DNA of 64,000 nt from an uncultured Eubacteriales bacterium (GTDB lineage: Bacteria; Bacillota; Clostridia; Oscillospirales; CAG-272). Position 1 is the first letter of the stretch. Each line of letters begins with the position of its first letter. Positions 1-8,852 of the stretch are shown here, in pieces. A model generated the notes under the pieces. That model made no database searches, was not told the origin of the DNA, and worked only from the letters and a program-made list of their open reading frames with translations. The DNA lies in contig UQNQ01000004.1 of assembly GCA_900542425.1 (NCBI GenBank), positions 54,242 through 118,241 on the forward strand, in the 5' to 3' direction. Position numbers and translations under genes: made by a program.

Positions 1-57
1 ATCGTAATAAACGGAAAGACGGCGGACCGTATTGGCATCTGTCAGGCATGTTTTTGA
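1..57 (+). CDS. C-terminal end of an unidentified protein (partial)
   Basis: Frame 1 is open from the window edge to a TGA at 55-57 and encodes 18 residues ending GICQACF. A rho-independent terminator follows at 79-116, as expected after a gene end. The tail is too short to identify; the CxxC near the end could bind metal but that is a guess. Codon use fits the rest of the window. It could equally be an open frame by chance. Confidence 0.35.
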   Translation: MVINGKTADRIGICQACF

Positions 58-78
58 AATTTTTTTGGAATAAATAAC

Positions 79-116
79 AAAAAAGGACGCATTTTTTCAA
101 TGTGTCCTTTTTGTAT
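79..116. terminator. Bidirectional rho-independent terminator
   Basis: The arms AAAAAGGACGCATT and AATGTGTCCTTTTT form a hairpin with A and T tracts on both sides, so it can end the plus-strand gene entering from the left and the minus-strand dtxR-like gene ending at 217. Confidence 0.7.
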
Positions 117-216
117 AATCTCAGCTTGCTGATAAACAATACAGTGCTTTTTCAGTTCTTCTGGTAACATTTTTGTCAGAATTAGGGGATGAAAAAGCCG
201 TCGGTAAAACCGATAG

Positions 217-612
217 CTATGATTTCTTTGCGTTATCCTTTTGCATATATACATGTTTTTTAATGGCTTCAAAGCTTTCCGCACTGATAACATGTTCCAT
301 GCGGCAGGCGTCATCAACGGCGACTGCCGGCGTGACACCAAGCGCAATCAGCCAATCAGAAATTAACGTGTGGCGTTCATACATTCGCTCGGCGATTTCT
401 CTTCCTGTATCCAATAATTTAATAAAACCGCCGGAATCCATTTCAATATAGCCGTTTTCACGAAGATTTTTCATTGCGATACTGACACTTGCTTTTGTAA
501 AGTCGAGTTCATTCACAATATCAATGGAACGCACAGAACCGTTTCGTTTTTGCAGAATTAAAATGGTTTCCAAATAATTTTCAGCGGATTCCATGATTTT
601 CATTTTTTTCAC
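217..612 (-). CDS. DtxR/MntR-family metal-dependent transcriptional repressor
   Basis: A 131-residue protein with an N-terminal winged helix (about residues 8-65, starting AENYLETI) and a dimerisation/metal-binding helix region with RHTLISDWL and CRMEHVIS, the conserved His and Glu-His metal ligands of the DtxR/MntR family. It has no C-terminal SH3-like domain, so it is the short MntR-like form. It is divergent from the feoA-feoA-feoB operon, and two GGTTAG-N6-CTAAC palindromes lie in that operon, so it most likely represses ferrous iron uptake when Fe(II) is plentiful. The metal could instead be Mn, but context favours iron. The fold is clear; the specificity is inferred. Confidence 0.9.
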   Translation of the reverse strand: MKKMKIMESAENYLETILILQKRNGSVRSIDIVNELDFTKASVSIAMKNLRENGYIEMDSGGFIKLLDTGREIAERMYERHTLISDWLIALGVTPAVAVDDACRMEHVISAESFEAIKKHVYMQKDNAKKS

Positions 613-713
613 CTGCTTCCTCGGTTAAGGAAAAAATTGATTTTTATGAATTATATCATAATAGCAAAAAATGTTCAATAAACTTTTTGTAAATTAGTCA
701 TAGAAAAAAAGTG

Positions 714-742
714 TTGACAATCCGACTGATATGTGATATCAT
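714..742 (+). promoter_or_regulatory. feo operon promoter
   Basis: TTGACA (714-719) and TATCAT (737-742) are separated by 17 bases. The predicted transcription start falls on the operator palindrome at 750-767, which suits repression. Confidence 0.8.
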
Positions 743-749
743 ATGAAGT

Positions 750-767
750 GGTTAGATGAAACTAACT
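750..767. promoter_or_regulatory. DtxR-type operator 1 (feoA promoter)
   Basis: GGTTAG-ATGAAA-CTAACT is an inverted repeat immediately downstream of the -10 box. The half site resembles the TTAGGTTAG core of DtxR/IdeR boxes. A nearly identical copy lies at 1398-1415 before feoB. The adjacent divergent dtxR-like gene is the obvious regulator; binding is inferred. Confidence 0.7.
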
Positions 768-808
768 CAAAAATAAATATCATTGCTAAAATGGAAAAGG
801 AGATAAGG

Positions 809-1021
809 ATGATGCCTTTGGTATTAGCTGGGAACGGGGAAGAAAACATGATAAAAAAAGTAGGAGGAACTCCAGAAGTAAAAAAGCATTTGGAAGACCT
901 CGGCTTTGTTCCGGGCGGAACGGTCACCGTTGTGACGACCGTAGGCGGCAATTTAATTGTAAATATAAAGGAATCGCGTGTGGCAATCAGTAAGGAAATG
1001 GCTGCAAAAATTATGGTTTGA
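809..1021 (+). CDS. feoA: Ferrous iron transport protein A (first copy)
   Basis: A 70-residue FeoA SH3-like protein with the characteristic run GGTPEVKKHLEDLGFVPGG, then GGNLIVNIKESRVAISKEMA. FeoA is a small cytoplasmic partner of the FeoB transporter. The frame is open from 743, but that codon overlaps the -10 box and precedes the predicted transcription start. The ATG at 809 follows AAAAGGAGA at a good distance, and the protein then begins MMPLVLAG as FeoA proteins do. It is first in the iron operon and is followed by a second, different feoA. Confidence 0.93.
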   Translation: MMPLVLAGNGEENMIKKVGGTPEVKKHLEDLGFVPGGTVTVVTTVGGNLIVNIKESRVAISKEMAAKIMV

Positions 1022-1137
1022 GGGCAGACACGCCGTTCTTTTTGATAAGCAGGAAAACATGGGTCATGTGGACTCTTGCTATTCAACCGTAAATCAGGCG
1101 AAAGCCGTTGAAATAGAAGATAAGGAGGAAAACAGCG

Positions 1138-1359
1138 ATGAAAACCTTGAAGCAGGCAAAAATCGGCGAAACTGTGAAAGTGTTAAAGCTCCACGGCGAA
1201 GGCGCCGTCAAAAGACGAATCATGGACATGGGAATTACCAAAGGTGTTGATGTGTATGTACGCAAAGTAGCGCCGCTTGGGGATCCGATTGAGGTGACCG
1301 TCAGGGGCTATGAACTGTCGATACGAAAAGCAGACGCTGACATGATTGAAGTCGAGTAA
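1138..1359 (+). CDS. feoA: Ferrous iron transport protein A (second copy)
   Basis: A 73-residue FeoA with the usual layout: GETVKVLKLHGEG, then KRRIMDMGITKGVDVYV and a final strand GYELSIRKADADMIEVE. It is only distantly related to the first feoA 116 bases upstream. Twin FeoA proteins before FeoB are common in Clostridia. AAGGAGG at 1122-1128 supports the ATG. It is co-transcribed with feoB, although an extra operator-like site lies between the two. Confidence 0.93.
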   Translation: MKTLKQAKIGETVKVLKLHGEGAVKRRIMDMGITKGVDVYVRKVAPLGDPIEVTVRGYELSIRKADADMIEVE

Positions 1360-1397
1360 ATGAATGAAAAATGCAAAGATTTTTATTTATGAACATT

Positions 1398-1415
1398 GGT
1401 TAGAAAAAACTAACC
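1398..1415. promoter_or_regulatory. DtxR-type operator 2 (before feoB)
   Basis: GGTTAG-AAAAAA-CTAACC is a perfect inverted repeat 18 bases before the feoB start, matching the operator at 750-767 in both arms. It suggests internal, iron-dependent control of feoB, either at a second promoter or as a roadblock. Confidence 0.65.
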
Positions 1416-1433
1416 TTAAAAAGGAGAACGGCT

Positions 1434-3941
1434 ATGGATACAAAGCAAATTAAGATTGCTCTTGCGGGCAATCCAAACAGCGGTAAAACAACATTGTTTA
1501 ATGCGCTGACAGGTTCCAACCAATTTGTAGGGAACTGGCCCGGCGTTACAGTCGAGAAGAAAGAAGGAAAGCTGAAAAAGCATGACGGTGTTATCATTAT
1601 GGACCTTCCGGGTATTTACTCGCTGTCTCCGTATACGCTGGAAGAGGTTGTGGCGAGAAATTACCTGATTACCGAGCGCCCGGATGCGATTTTGAATATT
1701 GTAGACGGTACCAATCTCGAACGCAATTTATATCTTACAACACAGCTTACAGAGCTTGGAATTCCAGTTGTTGTTGCCATCAATATGATGGATGTGGTAA
1801 GGAAAAACGGCGATAAAATTGACATCGCGGAGCTTTCCCGTCAGCTTGGCTGTAAGGTTGTCGAAATATCCGCTTTAAAGGGAACCGGTATTGCGGAAGC
1901 AGCAGAAGAGGCTATTATGGCGGCGAAAAACGGAAAAACCGTTCCTCAGCATAGTTTTTCCGGTGTGGTCGAACATGCGCTTGCTCATATTGAAGAGGCG
2001 GCTGTACATAATATGCCTGAGGAACAGCAGCGGTGGTATGCCATTAAAATTTTTGAACGCGATGATAAAATTATGCATACGATAAATTTGCCGAGGGAGA
2101 TTGCAGATCATATCGAGGCGGATATCAAAGCGGCTGAAAAAGAGATGGACGACGATGCGGAAAGCATTATTACCAATGAGAGATATATTTATATTGCTTC
2201 CGTGATAAAGAGCTGCTACAAGAAAAAGAGTAAGTCAAAGCTTTCGACTTCCGATAAAATTGACCGTGTGGTTACGAACCGATTTGCTGCGCTTCCGATT
2301 TTTGCGGCTATTATGTTTATCGTGTATTTTATTTCCGTTACTACAGTTGGAACTTATGCAACAGACTGGGCAAACGACGGTGTGTTCGGTGATGGCTGGC
2401 ATTTGCTTGGTATCGGCGATTCCGCCTCAGCGGATGCCTCTGACGAATATATGAGTGCCATGAATGCCGTGAATGCTTTTGTGGATTTAGGGGATACGGA
2501 AGCGGATGATTTTGACGCCACTGCAGCGCTCGAAGAATTAAAAGCATTCCGGCCGGACTCTGAAAATGCTGTCGGTACGGTCACTGTCGAGGATGAAGAA
2601 ACGCTTGCTGAAACAGATATGACGGTTTATTATTCGTCTATTCCCGAAGCGGAGAAAGAAAGCGAATCGGTTGTTCCGACAACATATCTGGAAGCGGTCG
2701 CTTATTTTGAAGAAAAGGGTTTTGAGGCGCCGGATCCTGCCGACTATGGCATATGGGTGCCCGGGATTCCGGTTCTGATCGGCAACGGGCTTGATGCGAT
2801 CGGATGCGCGGATTGGCTGGAGGGACTCATCCTTGACGGCATTGTTGCAGGACTCGGTGCGGTACTTGGCTTTGTTCCTCAGATTCTTGTTCTGTTTATT
2901 CTGCTGGCATTTTTGGAATCATGCGGCTATATGGCGCGTATCGCATTTGTGATGGATCGTATTTTCCGCAAATTCGGTTTATCCGGCAAATCCTTTATTC
3001 CGATTTTGATTGGAACCGGCTGCGGTATCCCCGGAATTATGGCTTCACGCACCATTGAGAATGAACGGGATCGCCGAATGACGATCATGACGACGACATT
3101 TATCCCGTGCGGAGCAAAATTGCCTTTTATCGCAATGATTGCAGGCGCGATATTCGGCGGGGCTGCTTGGGTGGCGCCGGCTGCTTACTTTATCGGCATG
3201 GCAGCCATTATTTGTTCCGGTATTATTCTGAAAAAGACAAAAATGTTTTCCGGCGACCCTGCGCCGTTTGTCATGGAACTTCCGGCTTATCACTGGCCTA
3301 CGGCCGGAAATGTATTCCGCAGCATGTGGGAGCGCGGGTGGTCATTTATTAAAAAAGCAGGAACCATCATTCTGCTTTCCACGGTTGTTATTTGGTTTGC
3401 TACGTATTTCGGCGTTGTGGACGGAACATTCCGGATGCTTGCCGAAGATGAAATCGACCATAGCATTCTTGCGGTAATCGGAAATGCGATTGCATGGATT
3501 TTTATTCCGCTTGGCTTCGGTACCTGGCAGGCAGCAGTGGCTTCCATTACAGGACTTGTGGCAAAGGAAAATATTGTCGGTACACTTGGAATTCTCTTCG
3601 GTGGTACCGGTTCGGTATATGCTAATATTGCGGGTGCATTTACCATGCTCAGCGGCTTTACATTTCTTACTTTCAATCTTCTTTGCGCACCGTGCTTTGC
3701 GGCGATGGGTGCCATTAAACGGGAGATGAACAATGCCAAATGGACTGCATTCGCTATCGGATATCAGTGCATATTTGCTTATGTGGTATCTCTTGTGGTT
3801 TATCAGCTGGGAATGCTCTTTACGGGTTCAGGCAATGTTATCGGCTCTATTGCTGCTTTTCTGCTGGTTGCTCTCTTTGTTTATCTTCTTGTTCGTCCTT
3901 ACAAGGCGAAAGAAACTTTGAATGTCAAAGTGAAAGTCTAA
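1434..3941 (+). CDS. feoB: Ferrous iron transporter FeoB
   Basis: An 835-residue inner-membrane Fe(II) transporter. The cytoplasmic G domain has G1 GNPNSGKTT (12-20), G3 DLPG (57-60) and the NMMD G4 motif near residue 116. A helical spacer follows, and the membrane part starts near residue 280. The gate and core motifs SGYMARIAFVMDR-like and GCGIPGIMASRT are present, as is the second Gate half (GLVAKENIVGTLG). Between the first membrane helix and VPGIPVL (about residues 312-440) there is an acidic, Ala/Glu/Asp-rich stretch much longer than in Escherichia coli FeoB, probably extracytoplasmic. The start follows AAAAAGGAG. Confidence 0.97.
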   Translation: MDTKQIKIALAGNPNSGKTTLFNALTGSNQFVGNWPGVTVEKKEGKLKKHDGVIIMDLPGIYSLSPYTLEEVVARNYLITERPDAILNIVDGTNLERNLYLTTQLTELGIPVVVAINMMDVVRKNGDKIDIAELSRQLGCKVVEISALKGTGIAEAAEEAIMAAKNGKTVPQHSFSGVVEHALAHIEEAAVHNMPEEQQRWYAIKIFERDDKIMHTINLPREIADHIEADIKAAEKEMDDDAESIITNERYIYIASVIKSCYKKKSKSKLSTSDKIDRVVTNRFAALPIFAAIMFIVYFISVTTVGTYATDWANDGVFGDGWHLLGIGDSASADASDEYMSAMNAVNAFVDLGDTEADDFDATAALEELKAFRPDSENAVGTVTVEDEETLAETDMTVYYSSIPEAEKESESVVPTTYLEAVAYFEEKGFEAPDPADYGIWVPGIPVLIGNGLDAIGCADWLEGLILDGIVAGLGAVLGFVPQILVLFILLAFLESCGYMARIAFVMDRIFRKFGLSGKSFIPILIGTGCGIPGIMASRTIENERDRRMTIMTTTFIPCGAKLPFIAMIAGAIFGGAAWVAPAAYFIGMAAIICSGIILKKTKMFSGDPAPFVMELPAYHWPTAGNVFRSMWERGWSFIKKAGTIILLSTVVIWFATYFGVVDGTFRMLAEDEIDHSILAVIGNAIAWIFIPLGFGTWQAAVASITGLVAKENIVGTLGILFGGTGSVYANIAGAFTMLSGFTFLTFNLLCAPCFAAMGAIKREMNNAKWTAFAIGYQCIFAYVVSLVVYQLGMLFTGSGNVIGSIAAFLLVALFVYLLVRPYKAKETLNVKVKV

Positions 3942-3956
3942 TGGAAAGAAGGAAAT

Positions 3957-4130
3957 ATGATGGTCACATTCTTGATGAATAACTGGGGAAGTATTCTTGT
4001 CGGCACCATTCTTGCCGCTTTGATCATAGGTGTTATGATCAAACTACGGCGAGATAAAAAACAGGGAAAATCCTCTTGCGGATGCGGTTGTGAAAATTGT
4101 CCTTCTCATGGTATGTGTCATAAAAAATAA
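3957..4130 (+). CDS. FeoB-associated Cys-rich membrane protein
   Basis: A 57-residue protein with one N-terminal membrane helix (about residues 11-28), a basic stop-transfer stretch, then a Cys-rich tail CGCGCENCPSHGMC. This architecture is the family usually found directly after feoB; its exact role in Fe(II) uptake is not established. It begins 15 bases after feoB, is preceded by GAAGGAAA, and is the last gene before the terminator at 4139-4172. Confidence 0.88.
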   Translation: MMVTFLMNNWGSILVGTILAALIIGVMIKLRRDKKQGKSSCGCGCENCPSHGMCHKK

Positions 4131-4138
4131 TTCAAATC

Positions 4139-4172
4139 AAAAAGACCTGGCGTGATATCGCCAGGTCTTTTT
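4139..4172 (+). terminator. Terminator of the feo operon
   Basis: AAAGACCTGGCG / CGCCAGGTCTTT hairpin with a six-base loop and a T tract, nine bases after the Cys-rich protein gene. Confidence 0.9.
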
Positions 4173-4202
4173 GCGAGAATCCCGGATTTTCATGTCTTTA
4201 TC

Positions 4203-4231
4203 TTGACTTTACCGGATGGTTACGATATAAT
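4203..4231 (+). promoter_or_regulatory. Promoter of the GH36-like/GH130 operon
   Basis: TTGACT (4203-4208), a 17-base spacer and a perfect TATAAT (4226-4231), about 44 bases before the chosen start codon. Confidence 0.8.
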
Positions 4232-4274
4232 TGGGAAAAGGAAAAACATTTTGTTGAAAAAGGAAATCCTTTGT

Positions 4275-5945
4275 ATGATAGACAAAGAGTTTCGGGTTGT
4301 CCGGAAGAATTATGCCGTCACACTGGGCAGAACCCATTTTTCGGTTGAGGCATATGGCACGTATTTTTTCACTTTTTCTCCGATCAGCGCAGTTCCGTGC
4401 GGAAATATGGAGGATATCGACGATGCGGAATCGATGTCTTTTCAGATTTCGGAAAAAGAGGAAAATACGGTCGCTGTTTGGATGACGAGCAGCAATCTTT
4501 GGAGGCGAAAAGAATATATACTGAAGATTGAGCCGGAAGGCTTTCATTATTCTGTTCGCGTTTTCGGCACCGGATCACCGCGTGATATCCATTATTTTTC
4601 GGGTACGGTTGTTGGGGGAAAACAGGGAGCTGTTTATGAAACCTCAGAATATATGCTGACACAGCCGCATATCGGAATAGAAAACCATTATTTTTCTATG
4701 GCGGAAGATAATAAAATTTCCATGCAGCTTATGGTTCCGCCTCCTCTTTGCTTTCCGTTCCGAACGGAAAATAGTCAAGCATGGTTCGGCATCGGACTTG
4801 TCGCAGATGCAGGCTGTTATCACTTTGATGGATTTTCTTACCGAAACATCCAGAACCGGGCTCATTTTTCCGTAGATTTATACGGTGCGCAAAAAGTGGA
4901 TGGAGAATGGACAGCTCCGGGTATTTTCGGTTGTCCCGGGAAAGATGAGTGGGAAGTGCTGAGGGAATATGCGGCATGGCATTTCCGGAGCGGCTGCCAT
5001 AAGACGGAAGTGTTTCCTGCACCGTGGTGGTACGGACCTTTTTTCTGCGGCTGGGGTGAGCAGGCAATTCTGAAATGGAAATATCATACGGACATTTACG
5101 GTGCGGCTTCTGAGGCGGCATATACGGAAATGTCGGAGCATCTCGACGCGCTTGGTTTGCATCCGACGGCCATGATCATTGATGATAAATGGCAGGAGAA
5201 GTACGGCACTTTTTTACCGGATCTGGTGAAATGGCCGAATTTGCGCGGATTTACAGACCGAGAACATGCGAAAGGTCGGCATGTGCTGCTCTGGTATCGC
5301 TGCTGGTCTGCGGAAGGGTTGCCTTTGGATGAATGTATTTTGCAGGATGGTAAGCCTCTTGCCGGAGATCCGACGAATCCGCGGTATATCGAGCGGGTGA
5401 AGCATACGGTTCATACATTGCTTTCAGAAGAATCCGGATGCTTTGGCTGTGACGGTTTTAAAATTGATTTTGCGGATCAGGTGCCGACAGGGGAAAATCT
5501 CGTGACATGGGAATCCGGTGTATATGGAATAGAACTGGTCAAACGGCTGATTGCTTTGATTTATCATGCGGCAAAAGAAGTAAAATCAGATGCTTTGATC
5601 AGTTGCAGCGGGTGCCATCCGTATTTTGCAGATGTAACCGATATGGCAAGGCTGCATGATTATGACTTACGTTTGCGCAGTGTAGAACGATGTATGTCTT
5701 TTCGTGCAAAGCTCTATCGGATTATGCTGCCGGATGCTCTGATTGATACAGACTTTCCTGCCTTTGCCGGATATCATGACTCCATGAAATATCTGCGGAT
5801 TGCTCCTTCTCTTGGTGTACCGGATTTATATCGCCTATCGGATACCGGTGAGTGCCGGTTTGAGAAGCGAGACTGGGAAGAAATCAGAATGATATGGAAT
5901 GGATATACAAAGAACATCTTAAACAAAATAAAAAATAATCCGTAA
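4275..5945 (+). CDS. GH36-like (clan GH-D) alpha-galactosidase-type glycosidase
   Basis: A 556-residue cytoplasmic protein without signal peptide. The N-terminal half looks like a beta-sandwich; the C-terminal half is a TIM barrel with strand-end motifs MIIDDKWQ, LLWYRCW and GFKIDFADQ, the last holding the likely nucleophile Asp of the KxD motif of clan GH-D. It is shorter and more divergent than classical melibiases, so the exact sugar is uncertain. The frame extends back to 4152 but that covers the promoter; the ATG at 4275 follows AAGGAA. It lies 24 bases before a GH130 gene, suggesting joint breakdown of a galacto- or mannoside. Confidence 0.65.
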   Translation: MIDKEFRVVRKNYAVTLGRTHFSVEAYGTYFFTFSPISAVPCGNMEDIDDAESMSFQISEKEENTVAVWMTSSNLWRRKEYILKIEPEGFHYSVRVFGTGSPRDIHYFSGTVVGGKQGAVYETSEYMLTQPHIGIENHYFSMAEDNKISMQLMVPPPLCFPFRTENSQAWFGIGLVADAGCYHFDGFSYRNIQNRAHFSVDLYGAQKVDGEWTAPGIFGCPGKDEWEVLREYAAWHFRSGCHKTEVFPAPWWYGPFFCGWGEQAILKWKYHTDIYGAASEAAYTEMSEHLDALGLHPTAMIIDDKWQEKYGTFLPDLVKWPNLRGFTDREHAKGRHVLLWYRCWSAEGLPLDECILQDGKPLAGDPTNPRYIERVKHTVHTLLSEESGCFGCDGFKIDFADQVPTGENLVTWESGVYGIELVKRLIALIYHAAKEVKSDALISCSGCHPYFADVTDMARLHDYDLRLRSVERCMSFRAKLYRIMLPDALIDTDFPAFAGYHDSMKYLRIAPSLGVPDLYRLSDTGECRFEKRDWEEIRMIWNGYTKNILNKIKNNP

Positions 5946-5969
5946 TATACGGAATCGGAGGTAACTGAT

Positions 5970-6968
5970 ATGCCAAAAATGCAACCGGAAATTTTTTCAA
6001 GTCCGGTGATTCACCGTTACAACGGCGGCACGCCGGTGCTTTCAAAGGAAAATATTCCTTATGCCGCTGATTGTATTTATAATGCCGGTGTTGCCAAATT
6101 CGGCGGAAAATATGTGATGGTATTCCGTGATGATTTTGAACGTGCGCCATGGGGTGGATGCCGTCATATCGTGGTCGGTGTCGCTTTTAGTGATGACGGG
6201 AAAAATTGGGATGTTAGGGAAACGCCGTTTATGACGCCGGAAACCCTAAATGATCCCGATGTGCTTCGGGTTTATGATCCGAGACTGACTGTAATCGACG
6301 GGCGCTGCTATGTTTGCTTTGCTGTGGATACTAAGCATGGTCTGCGCGGCGGAATTGCTGTGACAGACGATTTTGAAAAGGTAGAAATTCTTTCTCTGAC
6401 GGTTCCGGATAACCGCAATATGGTACTGTTTCCGGAAAAAATCGGCGGTCGGTATGTGCGTTTGGAGCGCCCAATGCCGATTTATTCTCGGAATGGAAAA
6501 GATCGTTTCGACATCTGGCTTTCGGAATCGCCTGATTTACGTTTCTGGGGAAATTCCAGATTGGTTATGGGGGTAGAGGACGTTCCTTTTGCCAACGATA
6601 AGATTGGTCCCGGTGCACCGCCCATTAAAACAGAAAAAGGTTGGCTGACCTTGTTTCATGCGGTTCACCGCGATCCAGAACGCGGCAAGCATGGCTGGGA
6701 GGAAAAATGGACAAAATGCTATAATGCCGGTATTATGCTTCTTGATCTTGAGGATCCGTCAAAAATCATCGGAAAATCAGACGTCCCGCTTATTGCACCG
6801 GAAACGATTTGGGAAACAGAAGAGGGAATGCGGACGAATGTTATTTTCCCGGGCGGAATGATTCTGGAGGATGACGGCGAGGTAAAGATTTATTATGGTG
6901 CGTCGGATACGGTGGAATGCCTGGCAACGGCGGATGTAAATGATCTTCTTTCGCTGGTATGCCAATAA
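5970..6968 (+). CDS. GH130-family mannoside phosphorylase-like enzyme
   Basis: A 332-residue five-bladed beta-propeller enzyme. GH130 signatures visible are YDPRLT (near residue 101, with the catalytic Asp), RLERPMPIY, KIGPGAPPIKT-GWL-HAV and a C-terminal YYGASDT. GH130 enzymes cleave beta-mannosides by phosphate attack, releasing mannose 1-phosphate, or in some subfamilies by hydrolysis; the presence of the phosphate-binding basic residues cannot be judged by eye. AATCGGAGG precedes the ATG. It is second in an operon and is followed by a terminator. Confidence 0.88.
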   Translation: MPKMQPEIFSSPVIHRYNGGTPVLSKENIPYAADCIYNAGVAKFGGKYVMVFRDDFERAPWGGCRHIVVGVAFSDDGKNWDVRETPFMTPETLNDPDVLRVYDPRLTVIDGRCYVCFAVDTKHGLRGGIAVTDDFEKVEILSLTVPDNRNMVLFPEKIGGRYVRLERPMPIYSRNGKDRFDIWLSESPDLRFWGNSRLVMGVEDVPFANDKIGPGAPPIKTEKGWLTLFHAVHRDPERGKHGWEEKWTKCYNAGIMLLDLEDPSKIIGKSDVPLIAPETIWETEEGMRTNVIFPGGMILEDDGEVKIYYGASDTVECLATADVNDLLSLVCQ

Positions 6969-6979
6969 ATCATGAATAA

Positions 6980-7014
6980 AAAATATCGGGACTTGTTGGT
7001 TCCGATATTTTTTA
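6980..7014 (+). terminator. Terminator after the GH130 gene
   Basis: AAAATATCGG / CCGATATTTT arms around a 12-base loop, followed by T residues, 12 bases past the stop. Confidence 0.8.
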
Positions 7015-7207
7015 TTAGCATACTTGGATAGCTATTTATCCTTCATGTTTCTTGTTTGACATTTCCTGATGAGATTCAAATAGCCGTCATTTATCCGCGG
7101 ATAATATCAGCCTGCGCTGTAACCTCCATGGTATGTATGATTAAAATATGCCTGAAAAATCAGAGAAACGATAGGAAGAAAAAGACTGTCTTTTTTGAAA
7201 GAAGTCA

Positions 7208-7236
7208 TTGACTTTTGATGGATGTAATGATACAAT
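7208..7236 (+). promoter_or_regulatory. Promoter of the first GH29 gene
   Basis: TTGACT (7208-7213), 17 bases, TACAAT (7231-7236). The remaining 7020-7207 region between terminator and promoter shows no gene. Confidence 0.75.
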
Positions 7237-7331
7237 AGCCGCGGGAAAAAGTATTGATATAAACTCGTGTTTTCCGGCAAAAACGGGGATTCCCGTCAAT
7301 ATTCACCGGAAAAGCACAGGAAAGGATTGTT

Positions 7332-8585
7332 ATGAAACTGAAACCGAAGGAAAATCAACTGAAATATTTAAGCTGGGAATTTGGTATTTTTCTGCATTTT
7401 GGCATTCGTACCTATTGTCACGGACATCATGATTGGGATGAAAGAGCAATGGACGCGGCGTTGTTCAATCCGACGGAACTCGACTGTGATCAGTGGATGC
7501 GCGAAATTAAGCTTGCAGGTGCGAGATATGCCATTCTTACTACAAAGCATCATGATGGCTTTGCTCTTTGGCCGTCTGCTTATACCAAATATTCGGTGGC
7601 GAGCTCCGGATGGCGCGGCGGAAAAGGCGATGTTGTACGGGAATTTACAGATGCATGTCGCAGAGCGGGCCTCGGCTGCGGTCTTTATTACTCTCCGGCA
7701 CAATGGGGAGGAGAAATTAACTTTTCTGATGAAAAAGCATATGATGAATATTTTATCGGACAGATGACAGAGCTGCTTGACGGCAGGTACGGAACCATTG
7801 ATTATTTATGGTTGGATGGGGCATTTTCCGGTGAACACCGTTATGATACAGACCGAATCGTCGGCGTCATTCGCAAGCTCCAACCGGATATTCTGATTTT
7901 TGGTCTGGATGATCCTGATGTTTATGGAGTCGGAAATGAAGACGGCTATGTGGATACCCGCAATTTTTATACCAAGACCATTTGTCGGTTTGGAAAAGAA
8001 AAAACATCGTTTCTGGCAGCAGAAGGAGATTGCAGACTTCGTGACAGCTGGTTTTATGATCTAAATCCTCAGTCTATCAAATCTGTTGATGAACTGATCG
8101 GTATGTATGAATCTACAGTAGGGCGCGGTGCAAATTTCCTTCTGAATATCGGACCAAATGAAAAAGGGCTTCTGGCAGAGGAGGATGTGGCACGGTTGCA
8201 TGAACTCGCTGCCGAAATTAGAAAGCGGTATTTGATTCCTTTGCCGTTTGATCCGGTTACCATCAACAAAGACGGAAAATATGAGATTTCTTATTCCAAA
8301 GAAACCTATGGAATGATATCGGATACGGTGAATCTACCTCTTGTAAGACGAGTAGTGATAGAAGAAGATATCTCAGAAGGCGAGTCGGTTAAGGAGTGGA
8401 GACTGATCGCTACGATTCCGTCAAAATATCCGTATACCGATTGGGAAGTTTGCCTGTGTGAAGGACATGGAATCGGACATAAGCATATTTGTACGCTTCC
8501 TGCCATTCGTGCTCCGCGTTTTAAACTTGAAATTCTTGACCATGACGGAGATTATAAAATCAAAAGCATGAAAGCGTTCTCATAA
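7332..8585 (+). CDS. GH29 alpha-L-fucosidase
   Basis: A 417-residue protein without signal peptide, so acting on imported sugar. GH29 features are FGIFLHFGI near the start, TTKHHDGFALWPS, GLGCGLYYSPAQWG and YLWLDGAF, whose Asp (residue 162) is the expected nucleophile, and a GANFLLNIGPNEKG core end. It releases L-fucose from alpha-fucosides, possibly of host mucin or plant origin. AGGAAAGGA precedes the ATG. It has its own promoter and terminator and is followed by an AraC regulator. A second, only distantly similar GH29 lies at 32698. Confidence 0.92.
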   Translation: MKLKPKENQLKYLSWEFGIFLHFGIRTYCHGHHDWDERAMDAALFNPTELDCDQWMREIKLAGARYAILTTKHHDGFALWPSAYTKYSVASSGWRGGKGDVVREFTDACRRAGLGCGLYYSPAQWGGEINFSDEKAYDEYFIGQMTELLDGRYGTIDYLWLDGAFSGEHRYDTDRIVGVIRKLQPDILIFGLDDPDVYGVGNEDGYVDTRNFYTKTICRFGKEKTSFLAAEGDCRLRDSWFYDLNPQSIKSVDELIGMYESTVGRGANFLLNIGPNEKGLLAEEDVARLHELAAEIRKRYLIPLPFDPVTINKDGKYEISYSKETYGMISDTVNLPLVRRVVIEEDISEGESVKEWRLIATIPSKYPYTDWEVCLCEGHGIGHKHICTLPAIRAPRFKLEILDHDGDYKIKSMKAFS

Positions 8586-8630
8586 ATTACTTTGAAAAGC
8601 ATGTTATGGATATTCGTCTCGGTGTTTACA

Positions 8631-8672
8631 AAAAAGGATCCGCTTTTGCAGAGGCAAAGGCGGATCCTTTTT
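8631..8672 (+). terminator. Terminator after the first GH29 gene
   Basis: AAAAAGGATCCGC...GCGGATCCTTTTTTT hairpin with an additional inner TTTGC/GCAAA helix and a long T run. Confidence 0.88.
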
Positions 8673-8739
8673 TTATTTCAGAATGGCTGCGTTATCATAG
8701 CGTTTGTAAAAAAACAATAGTTCTTTTCATGCTTTTAAG

Positions 8740-8768
8740 TTGACAAAGAAGAAATCCATTGTTATAAT
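8740..8768 (+). promoter_or_regulatory. Promoter of the AraC-family regulator
   Basis: Perfect consensus: TTGACA (8740-8745), 17-base spacer, TATAAT (8763-8768). Confidence 0.85.
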
Positions 8769-8852
8769 AATCTTGATTTGATATAAAAAAGCATGCCCTA
8801 AAAATGCCAGACTCGGAAGAAAAATTTCGGAATCTGTGAGGAGGGAATGTCG

